This document shows, one piece after another, positions 1 through 6,418 of a DNA stretch of 14,091 nt. This stretch comes from Gammaproteobacteria bacterium (GTDB lineage: Bacteria; Pseudomonadota; Gammaproteobacteria; Francisellales; CACEW01). The translations under genes and the position numbers were made by a program. A model generated the notes under the pieces. That model was not told the DNA's origin. It did not search any database and saw only the letters and a program-made list of their open reading frames with translations. The stretch covers positions 1 through 14,091 of the forward strand of contig JANQIS010000047.1 in NCBI GenBank assembly GCA_028282045.1. Reading direction: 5' to 3'. Positions within the stretch are counted from its first letter, which is position 1, and every line of letters starts with the position of its first letter.

Positions 1-1
1 A

Positions 2-307
2 CCTACCCTACAGGCACTGCAAGTTGAATTTGGTGCAGAGCAAATCCTTCTGTGTGATGAATTGACGACCACACTTAACTACCCCGTACGCCATTACCCA
101 GAAAAAATCAGCACATTGAATTTAGATAAAACACCCGCTTACCAGGGTATTTTACAAGGTATTAAAGGCCAGTACTGGATGATCGGCGATAAAGTCATCA
201 ACATCCGCAAATTCAGTGGCTACGAGGTTACCATTAACACCACTCAGCCATTGATTTACGACACAGCCAATGTGGTTAAAGGCGCTGAACGCTGTCCTTT
301 TGCTTAA
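2..307 (+). CDS. DUF2797-type protein, C-terminal part (5' end outside window)
   Basis: The frame is open from the left edge (codon starting at base 2) to the TAA at 305-307, so this is the last 101 residues of a longer protein; an internal TTG at 62 is not a likely start because coding clearly continues upstream. The segment contains YPVRHYPEKISTLNLDK, then a GIKGQYWMIGDKVINIRK stretch and a GYEVTI end. From memory this 'K..S.NLDK.P...G.L.GIKGQY...D..VINIRK..GY.V' pattern is the conserved tail of DUF2797 proteins, whose function is unknown to me. The cysteines expected in the N-terminal half of that family lie outside the window. It is the first plus-strand gene; a 186-bp gap separates it from yccA, which has its own promoter-like elements. 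Family assignment is by remembered motif only. Confidence 0.7.
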   Translation, partial: PTLQALQVEFGAEQILLCDELTTTLNYPVRHYPEKISTLNLDKTPAYQGILQGIKGQYWMIGDKVINIRKFSGYEVTINTTQPLIYDTANVVKGAERCPFA

Positions 308-398
308 CTTATCCCCCCCAGCAAAAGCCCTGTCACACTTTAACCTGGGTATTCATCATGTTGCACAGGTAAATCTCAGAAAAACCTCCCTTCCTTCA

Positions 399-432
399 CT
401 TGAAATTTCAGACATCACCCCCTATATATAAT
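399..432 (+). promoter_or_regulatory. Candidate sigma-32-like (heat-shock) promoter of yccA
   Basis: CTTGAAA at 399-405 is a perfect match to the -35 element of RpoH promoters. After 13 bp comes CCCCTATAT (419-427), close to the RpoH -10 consensus CCCCATnTA and within the usual spacing. A TATAAT sits at 427-432 and another at 446-451, so vegetative RNA polymerase may also start here, but neither TATAAT has a good -35 at 17 bp. The start codon of yccA is at 494, preceded by AAGGAG at 481-486. The motif match is seen; use by sigma-32 is inferred. Confidence 0.5.
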
Positions 433-493
433 AAAAAGTTTGGTATATAATCACCAACGTTAAACTGTAGAGATTCACTCAAGGAGCTCAACC

Positions 494-1168
494 ATGAACC
501 AACAACCTTCAGCCTTACATAATGCGCAATCTATGATTGCTACCAACAAGGTGTTGCGTAACACTTATTTGTTATTGTCATTAACGCTGATTTTTAGTGC
601 GATTACGGCGACCATTGCGCTGATAACTAACGCACCGCCCATCAACCTTATTTTATTTATTGTACTGGCTATTGGCCTGCCCTATGCTATCAGTGCTACT
701 GCACGTAGCATGGTTGGTCTGCTGCTGACATTTGTCTACACCGGTTTTCTGGGTTGGAGTATTGGCCCGATCCTTAATATGTACATCCACAACTTCAGCA
801 ATGGCGCACAATTGATCGGTATGGCGCTTGGCATGACAGGGATTATTTTCCTGGTGCTCTCAGCCATTTCACTCAATCCTAATCGCGACTTCTCGCACTG
901 GGGCCGCTTTTTAGGTATTGGTATGTTGGTGATTATCGTTGGTGTGATCTTAAATGCCTTCCTGTTTAAACTGCCCGCTTTAGCTTTAGCCTTTTCAGTG
1001 GTTATCGCTCTTATCTCCGGCGCTTACATTATGTTTCAAACCAATGCGATTGTACGCGGTGGTGAGAAAAACTATGTTATCGCAACCGTGGTATTGTTTG
1101 CCTCGCTGTATAATATTTTCTTAACCATTTTACAATTGTTAGCACTGTTTGCGGGTAATCGCAATTGA
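494..1168 (+). CDS. yccA: YccA, Bax-inhibitor-1 family inner-membrane protein, FtsH modulator
   Basis: A 224-residue integral membrane protein of the Bax inhibitor-1/UPF0005 family. The sequence aligns along its whole length with E. coli YccA as I remember it: near-identical VLRNTYLLLSLTL at residues 20-32 followed by FSAITATIA, then TGFLGWSIGPILN around 83-95, and a GGEKNYVIATV...SLYNIF end. About seven hydrophobic segments are visible, as expected of the family. In E. coli YccA binds the membrane protease FtsH, is itself a substrate, and can slow FtsH degradation of other membrane proteins such as SecY. The ATG at 494 is supported by AAGGAG eight bases upstream and by the family N terminus (a cytosolic leader before VLRNTY). 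It is a single-gene unit closed by a strong terminator at 1181-1205. Confidence 0.93.
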   Translation: MNQQPSALHNAQSMIATNKVLRNTYLLLSLTLIFSAITATIALITNAPPINLILFIVLAIGLPYAISATARSMVGLLLTFVYTGFLGWSIGPILNMYIHNFSNGAQLIGMALGMTGIIFLVLSAISLNPNRDFSHWGRFLGIGMLVIIVGVILNAFLFKLPALALAFSVVIALISGAYIMFQTNAIVRGGEKNYVIATVVLFASLYNIFLTILQLLALFAGNRN

Positions 1169-1180
1169 TGCTGTAAGTTT

Positions 1181-1205
1181 AAGCCCGCAACAGCGGGCTT
1201 TTTAT
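1181..1205 (+). terminator. Rho-independent terminator of yccA
   Basis: A perfect 8-bp stem, AAGCCCGC (1181-1188) and GCGGGCTT (1193-1200), closes a 4-base AACA loop and runs straight into TTTATT (1201-1206). It starts 12 bases after the yccA stop codon. It ends only about five bases before the start codon of the next gene, which is unusual. Confidence 0.88.
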
Positions 1206-1209
1206 TGCC

Positions 1210-1518
1210 ATGTCAGTGACAGTTATTATTACTCAGATACCCGATTCGCCAGCTTCACAACAAGCAAAAGCGTATTGTCTTAAACACCAAAATGAAATCC
1301 CCTTGATTTTTTTCTTCGACCAAGGCGTAACACAAGCCATCAGTCGTGATGATTTCTGGCAGAAGTTTGCCGAACAATCCAGTACGACGCTTTGCTGTTG
1401 TATTGATTCAGTTGAGAGGCATCTGAGCAAGCAAGAGCTTATCCAGCCCTTTATCGTTAGTGGCATGGGTAAACTGGCTCAATCCTGCGATCACACTACC
1501 CAAACGGTACTTTTTTGA
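1210..1518 (+). CDS. tusD: TusD/DsrE-like sulfur-relay protein
   Basis: A 102-residue DsrE-fold protein. The LIFFFDQGV segment (residues 32-40) matches the SVFFYREGV strand of E. coli TusD, and FIVSGMGKLAQSCD (81-94) matches FTLSGLGALAEASL near its C terminus. TusD takes persulfide sulfur from TusA and passes it through TusBCD and TusE to MnmA for 2-thiolation of tRNA wobble uridine. Its sulfur-carrying cysteine in E. coli (in NICVAAALRRG) aligns with the last residue of the CCC triplet at 62-64. The protein is shorter than E. coli TusD (128 residues), mainly between the first strand block and the active cysteine. No ribosome-binding site is visible; a terminator hairpin ends just upstream. 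It lies 8 bp before tusC. A generic DsrE family protein is the alternative. Confidence 0.72.
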   Translation: MSVTVIITQIPDSPASQQAKAYCLKHQNEIPLIFFFDQGVTQAISRDDFWQKFAEQSSTTLCCCIDSVERHLSKQELIQPFIVSGMGKLAQSCDHTTQTVLF

Positions 1519-1526
1519 GGTATGGG

Positions 1527-1868
1527 ATGAAACGTATTGTGATCGAAATTGTCCATGCGCCCTACCAAACAGATAATCGGGCACGAGTTGGCCTGGAGCT
1601 GGCGATGGGATTATCGGCCTTTGATCACCAGGTCAGCGTGTTGCTAACCGGCCAGGGTATTAAGAACCTGCAAGACATCCCTGATGCACCACAAGAAGCT
1701 TATCATAAAACTTTCTTGGCCTTAGCGCTTTATGATGTCGCATTGTGGGTGAACAAAACCGAAATTAGCAAGGCTGGCCTCGCTGACTTACCCAGTGAGG
1801 TAAAGGTTTTATCAGATCAGGATATTGCGACTATGAAACAGCAAGCAGATATCATTTTATCACCCTGA
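1527..1868 (+). CDS. tusC: TusC/DsrF-like sulfur-relay protein
   Basis: 113 residues beginning MKRIVIEIVHAPY, matching the MKRIAFVFSTAPHGT start of E. coli TusC (119 residues). Further matches are the central LALALYDVALWVNK (E. coli LGLYDIEQCWV) and the end KQQADIILSP (E. coli ANYDVILRF). The ATG at 1527 is chosen over a TTG in the same frame at 1515 because GAGG at 1517-1520 gives a Shine-Dalgarno at proper distance and because family members begin at this methionine. TusC is a structural partner of TusD in the TusBCD heterohexamer. The third subunit, TusB (about 95 residues), is not found after it: only 55 bp separate this stop from the convergent ald gene. Confidence 0.8.
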   Translation: MKRIVIEIVHAPYQTDNRARVGLELAMGLSAFDHQVSVLLTGQGIKNLQDIPDAPQEAYHKTFLALALYDVALWVNKTEISKAGLADLPSEVKVLSDQDIATMKQQADIILSP

Positions 1869-1874
1869 AACGAC

Positions 1875-1920
1875 CAAAGGACCTGTAAATAACTCGCGTT
1901 AAATAAGGGCAAGTTCTTTG
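1875..1920. repeat. Imperfect hairpin between convergent tusC and ald
   Basis: CAAAGGACCTG (1875-1885) can pair with CAAGTTCTTTG (1910-1920) with one wobble and one mismatch, around a 24-base loop that itself holds a small TAAC/GTTA repeat. It fills the gap between the converging genes. Neither side has a good T-run, so it is at best a weak bidirectional terminator. Confidence 0.3.
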
Positions 1921-1923
1921 TGT

Positions 1924-3042
1924 TTACGACATTAACGCCTTAGCCGGCGCAACAAAATCATAACCTAATGCATCACACACGGCTTCACAGGTTACCTGGC
2001 CTTTGTGCACATTCAAACCCGCCATAAAATGCCCATCATTCAATAATGCTTCTTTCGGGCCTAGTGATGCCAGGCGCATCGTATAAGGCAAAGTGACGTT
2101 ATTGAGCGCAATGGTTGAAGTACGCGCCACTGCGCCAGGCATATTGGCGACACAATAGTGCACCACGCCTTCTTCAACAAAGGTTGGTTCATCGTGCGTA
2201 GTCGCACGGCTGGTTTCACAGCAACCACCTTGATCAATGGCCACATCAACAATCACGCTACCCTTGCGCATAGTTTTCAGCGCTTGACGCGCAATCAATT
2301 GTGGCGCAGCAGCACCCGGTACCAATACAGCACCGATGACCAAATCAGCCTGCCCCAGATAATGCTCCAAGTTATCACGTGTGGAATAAATGGTATTTAA
2401 ACGTGAACCAAAGAAATCATCCAACTCACGCAGCCTTTGGATAGATTTATCCAATACGGTTACCTGGGCTTCCATCCCCACTGCCATACGGATCGCATTG
2501 CTACCCACTACGCCACCACCAATGACCAGTACATTAGCAGGACGCACTCCAGGCACACCGCCAAGTAACACACCACGACCGCCTTGTGCTTTTTCCAAAC
2601 AATGGGCACCGGCCTGTACTGACATGCGACCGGCCACCTCACTCATCGGTGAGAGCAATGGTAGACGACCATGCCGATCAGTAATAGTTTCATAAGCGAT
2701 AGCAGTGCAACCGGACTCCACCAATAAGCGTGTTTGCTCAGCATCCGGGGCCAAATGCAGATAGGTAAATAGGGTTTGTCCTTCATGGAGCATTTTACAT
2801 TCGTTAGGCTGAGGTTCTTTCACTTTAATGATCAGCTCACTGCGAGCAAAAATTTCTTCAGCCGTATCGACAATAGCAGCACCCATACTTTGATAATACT
2901 CATCAGAGAAATCCACACCCGCACCGGCTTGTGTCTCAACCATCACCTCATGGCCTTGCAACACCAATTCTCGCACACAGCCAGGCGTTAACCCGACACG
3001 ATACTCATGGTTCTTAATTTCCTTGGGTATACCAATTTTCAT
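1924..3042 (-). CDS. ald: Alanine dehydrogenase (NAD)
   Basis: A 372-residue protein of the usual length for Ald, which reversibly deaminates L-alanine to pyruvate and ammonia with NAD. Residues known to be essential in the family are all present: R15 in the EYRV motif and K75 in IIKVKEPQ (substrate carboxylate and carbonyl), H96 in TYLHLA (acid-base), D270 in VIVDVAIDQGG (catalytic), and the Rossmann loop GGGVVG at 175-180 with D198 as the likely NAD-ribose acidic residue. The ATG at 3042 gives the typical MKIGIPKEIKNHEYRV start; the ribosome-binding site is weak. It follows addA on the same strand after 121 bp and has its own candidate promoter there. It is convergent with tusC. The role could be alanine catabolism or alanine synthesis; sequence cannot decide. 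Confidence 0.97.
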   Translation of the reverse strand: MKIGIPKEIKNHEYRVGLTPGCVRELVLQGHEVMVETQAGAGVDFSDEYYQSMGAAIVDTAEEIFARSELIIKVKEPQPNECKMLHEGQTLFTYLHLAPDAEQTRLLVESGCTAIAYETITDRHGRLPLLSPMSEVAGRMSVQAGAHCLEKAQGGRGVLLGGVPGVRPANVLVIGGGVVGSNAIRMAVGMEAQVTVLDKSIQRLRELDDFFGSRLNTIYSTRDNLEHYLGQADLVIGAVLVPGAAAPQLIARQALKTMRKGSVIVDVAIDQGGCCETSRATTHDEPTFVEEGVVHYCVANMPGAVARTSTIALNNVTLPYTMRLASLGPKEALLNDGHFMAGLNVHKGQVTCEAVCDALGYDFVAPAKALMS

Positions 3043-3063
3043 GTCTTGTATTCTTACTCAAAA

Positions 3064-3093
3064 ATAATGCGCCGTTAATTATGGCGCTGACAA
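3064..3093 (-). promoter_or_regulatory. Candidate ald promoter with inverted repeat in the spacer
   Basis: Reading the minus strand, TTGTCA (3093-3088) is followed after 18 bp by CATTAT (3069-3064), a fair -35/-10 pair located about 20 bp before the ald ATG. An inverted repeat, GCGCC (3087-3083) and GGCGC (3073-3069) around a 9-base AT-rich loop, lies across the spacer and is followed by ATTATTTTTG. It could be an operator for an ald regulator, or a weak terminator of the addA transcript. Confidence 0.35.
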
Positions 3094-3163
3094 GATTGTT
3101 TGGCAAGTGTGCAGAAGCACGGATTAGCGACACGCTACCACTAACCCGGTTGAATACGGTCAG

Positions 3164-6100
3164 CTATAGAATGTTCACTAATCGAGGTATAGCAATAAAA
3201 TAGAGTGCACAGCGAATTTCACCAGATTCAAAACGTTGCCAGATCTCGCGATAGCGCTGTAGCTGCCCTTGATACTGTACAACTTGCTGCGCTAACCAGT
3301 CTTCAATAGCGGCCACAGGTGGCTGAGCTGTTTTATAGTCAATAATCCAGCGCACCCCCTGCTTATCAACAAAACTACGATCCAATATCACTTTATTCAC
3401 TTCACCACACTCATCTAACCAATGTAACGGATATTCCTGGCAGTCCATTTGATGGCATTGCAGTAACCACTGGCCATGTTGATCTGTGGTCATATGTCTA
3501 ACGCATTGATCCAAATAGCTATATGCCTGTGCTTGCTGGGCTAAGGCCACTCCCTGCTCAACAAGTTGCAGTATCACACTCTCACGCAACCGCTGCCATT
3601 GCGCTAATACTTGCTCAGGCGATAGCCCGACCCACTGCGCCAGTAATTGATGCATAACCGTGCCCACTGCCGCTGCCACTTCCGGCACATGCCAGGGCTG
3701 CGGATAGTTACCACCCCATGTCATATCCAATAGCGCAGATGGTGTGGGCAAACCGGTTAAGCGTTCTAAGCCAGCACGAACCGGCGCAACTTGCTCCTGC
3801 ACTATATTACTCTGTTGCACAGTGCGATCGGGCAAGTGTGCCCAAAGCATACCTAAGAAGTTTTGCACACTGGGCTGCTTGATTTCACCATCCTTTGGTA
3901 CCACTTGCCCCACTAATACCAATCGACGCTTAGCTCGCGTAGCGGCCACATACAATAGACGTCTGCTCTCCTGCCTGGAGCGCTGCTGCTCACGCTGATA
4001 TAACAATTGATAAAGGCTGTCTTTGGTTTGATCGCGGCGGCGAATCGGTGCCATCAACAAATATTCTTGCTGTGCAATGTGGACATCTTCCCACAGCAGC
4101 ACTGGCTGATCGGCGGGTCGCTCATGGTGCTCCAAGCCAGGCAGGATTACCGTATCAAACTCTAACCCTTTGGATTTATGGATCGTCATCACGCTAATGG
4201 CATCAGCCTGCGGTGCAATAGAGACTGCACGTAATTGTTGTAATTGCTGTAAAAACTGTTGTGGCTGTTGTAATCGACCACACTCACAGTACTGTTCTAA
4301 CAACGCAAAATAACGGCGGGCATTTTCGTTGTCCTGCTCATGACGCAAACATGCCGGGCCTTGCAATGCCTGCCACAATGCTTCTATTTGAACAGACAAC
4401 CCACCGCGATCACGTTGGGTTATGGCATTGTGGATACAGGTAATAAAATGGGGCAACACCTGGCATCCATAGGCGGATAATTGCTCCAGCAACGAAGGTT
4501 CTTGTAACGTTGCCCAAATCGTCTGCTCCTGGCTAGCCTGAGCAATGCGAGTCAAATCCGGCAGGCTCAGTCCCAGCCACGGTGCACGTAATACGGCTAA
4601 CCATGCCAGACGATGGGTATGATCACACAGTGCTTGCGTCAGACTAAGTAAATCCTGAATCACAGCACGTTGTGACAAAGTCTCAATATCTACAGCTTGA
4701 TAATGAATAGCAGCACGTTGCAAAGCAGGTAATACCGTGTCTAAGTGTGGGCGTGAACGGACGATCAACGCGATACTGCCTGAGGTGTGTTGCGCTGAGC
4801 GTATCACCTCAACCCATGGCACGCCAGCAGCCTGATCAAACAGCAACGACTGTACACCATCCGAAGCCTCAGCCTGATGCACGGCTTGGGCCTGACTGTA
4901 TGACACACTCCCAGTCAACGCATCATCATGTTGCGGCAGCACATCAGCGAAAGTTTGATTGAACCACTCTACCAACACGCCGCTGGAGCGAAAGTTGCGT
5001 GTAAGACAGATAAACTCCAATGCCACATCACCAATGCCTTCTTGTTTGGCCTGGAGAAATAACCCCACATCAGCCTGGCGAAAACGATAAATCGACTGCA
5101 TCGGATCACCAACACAAAATAGAGTGCGCCCATCACCACTTTGCCAACCAGCGGTTAAACGCTCCAGTAAACGATATTGCATTGATGAGGTATCTTGAAA
5201 CTCATCCACCAAAATATGCTCAATACGCAAATCCATATACAATGCCAGATCCGTCGGTGCCTGCGGTTCTCCTAACGCTTGTAATGCTGCTAACGATAAC
5301 GCATTAAAATCCACCTGAGAGCGCTGAGCCATGACTACGGTTAAGTGCGCTACCAACACCGGCAACACCCCTAGCAATGCATCGATAGCTTGCCACTGTG
5401 TCTGATTCAATGTGACTGGTGGGAAATCCCGCACCGTCATTAACAACTGCAGCAATGCATTATCAGACTGGCATTGGCCCACCACCTCACTCACATGTGC
5501 TTTGGCTGCCTGATAGTATGCTTTGCGTTGCGCATCTTTTTCTTTTGAGGCGGCAGGAAAGCCTTCCTTTTCAGTATAACGTTGACGCCAACCGTCTTTT
5601 GCCAATATGACCTTGGTCAGTTGCTGCCACCAAGCCATCGTATAAGGCCGGGCAGTTTCAATCCCTAAGTGTTCATGGCTGAACCTCACTATCTCGCACC
5701 AGGCAGATAAGTACGCTACGCCACTATCTTGTAAACCTTGCAGCGTTGCCTCTTGCAGGGCATTAAGCGCAGCTTCAATATGATGTTTTAAGTCTTCAGT
5801 ATGCTTTGCAGCTTGCACCATCGGCAACCATTGCTCACGCTTGCTCAGCATCTGGGTGAGCAGATGAGTTACCAAATCAACACGGTTATCACAATGGTGC
5901 ATCAATGTCATCAAAGCCTGATGCCAAGGCACCTGATCATCCTGCAGGTCATCGAGTAAGCTTTGCACTGCCGCCTGATATAGAGCATCCGGCATCTCAG
6001 TGACCTGAGCTAACGAACCCATGCCAGATAACAATGGCATATGCTTTATCAAACCGGCACACAGACTATCAATAGTGGTAATACGCAAGCGCTGTGGATT

Positions 6101-6418
6101 GTTACACAACTGCCAATCATGCTGTTGGTCATGTTTGAGCACCTGGCGTGCCAATTGCCAGGTAACCCGGGCGTGATCAGAGTCCGGTGGCGTATCATCC
6201 TGCCCGCGCTGCAACGCTTGTAATAAACGCTCGCGCATCTCAGTAGCGGCTTTGCGTGTAAAAGTCAGTGCCAGCACTGATTCAGGCTGAGCCACTTGAG
6301 TGAGCAACACTAAACATCGTTGGATTAATAATTCAGTTTTACCCGAGCCTGCCGGCGCCTGCACAATAAAAGACTGATTGGCCTGTAAAGCACGTTGACG
6401 CGCAGCATGATCATTCAT
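3164..6418 (-). CDS. addA: AddA-like UvrD-family helicase with C-terminal RecB-type nuclease
   Basis: A 1084-residue superfamily-1A helicase-nuclease. Helicase motifs occur in order: Walker A APAGSGKT (K27), motif Ia ALTFTRKAATEM, motif II DEFQDT (D405, E406), motif III VGDPMQSIYRFRQAD, motif IV LTRNFRSS, motif V VMTIHKSKGLEFD, motif VI LLYVAATRAKRR (R828). The C terminus carries a PD-(D/E)XK nuclease: VMHQLL histidine, VILDRSF aspartate, IDYK (D1027, K1029) and QYQGQLQRY. This order is that of AddA, the motor and 3'-strand nuclease that resects double-strand breaks for RecA. The frame is open 17 codons further up (to 6469), but the ATG at 6418 is preferred: GGGGAAG lies just upstream, and it overlaps the addB stop by 8 bp, indicating translational coupling. 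RecB is the alternative, but the AddB-type neighbour argues for AddA. Confidence 0.9.
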   Translation of the reverse strand: MNDHAARQRALQANQSFIVQAPAGSGKTELLIQRCLVLLTQVAQPESVLALTFTRKAATEMRERLLQALQRGQDDTPPDSDHARVTWQLARQVLKHDQQHDWQLCNNPQRLRITTIDSLCAGLIKHMPLLSGMGSLAQVTEMPDALYQAAVQSLLDDLQDDQVPWHQALMTLMHHCDNRVDLVTHLLTQMLSKREQWLPMVQAAKHTEDLKHHIEAALNALQEATLQGLQDSGVAYLSAWCEIVRFSHEHLGIETARPYTMAWWQQLTKVILAKDGWRQRYTEKEGFPAASKEKDAQRKAYYQAAKAHVSEVVGQCQSDNALLQLLMTVRDFPPVTLNQTQWQAIDALLGVLPVLVAHLTVVMAQRSQVDFNALSLAALQALGEPQAPTDLALYMDLRIEHILVDEFQDTSSMQYRLLERLTAGWQSGDGRTLFCVGDPMQSIYRFRQADVGLFLQAKQEGIGDVALEFICLTRNFRSSGVLVEWFNQTFADVLPQHDDALTGSVSYSQAQAVHQAEASDGVQSLLFDQAAGVPWVEVIRSAQHTSGSIALIVRSRPHLDTVLPALQRAAIHYQAVDIETLSQRAVIQDLLSLTQALCDHTHRLAWLAVLRAPWLGLSLPDLTRIAQASQEQTIWATLQEPSLLEQLSAYGCQVLPHFITCIHNAITQRDRGGLSVQIEALWQALQGPACLRHEQDNENARRYFALLEQYCECGRLQQPQQFLQQLQQLRAVSIAPQADAISVMTIHKSKGLEFDTVILPGLEHHERPADQPVLLWEDVHIAQQEYLLMAPIRRRDQTKDSLYQLLYQREQQRSRQESRRLLYVAATRAKRRLVLVGQVVPKDGEIKQPSVQNFLGMLWAHLPDRTVQQSNIVQEQVAPVRAGLERLTGLPTPSALLDMTWGGNYPQPWHVPEVAAAVGTVMHQLLAQWVGLSPEQVLAQWQRLRESVILQLVEQGVALAQQAQAYSYLDQCVRHMTTDQHGQWLLQCHQMDCQEYPLHWLDECGEVNKVILDRSFVDKQGVRWIIDYKTAQPPVAAIEDWLAQQVVQYQGQLQRYREIWQRFESGEIRCALYFIAIPRLVNIL

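Noticed and set aside
1233..1466. 77-codon minus-strand frame over tusD
   Set aside because: Shadow of the DsrE-like gene, no support from motifs or start signals.
2390..2695. 101-codon plus-strand open frame inside ald
   Set aside because: Antisense to the NAD-binding core of alanine dehydrogenase; proline/serine/arginine-rich composition typical of a shadow frame.
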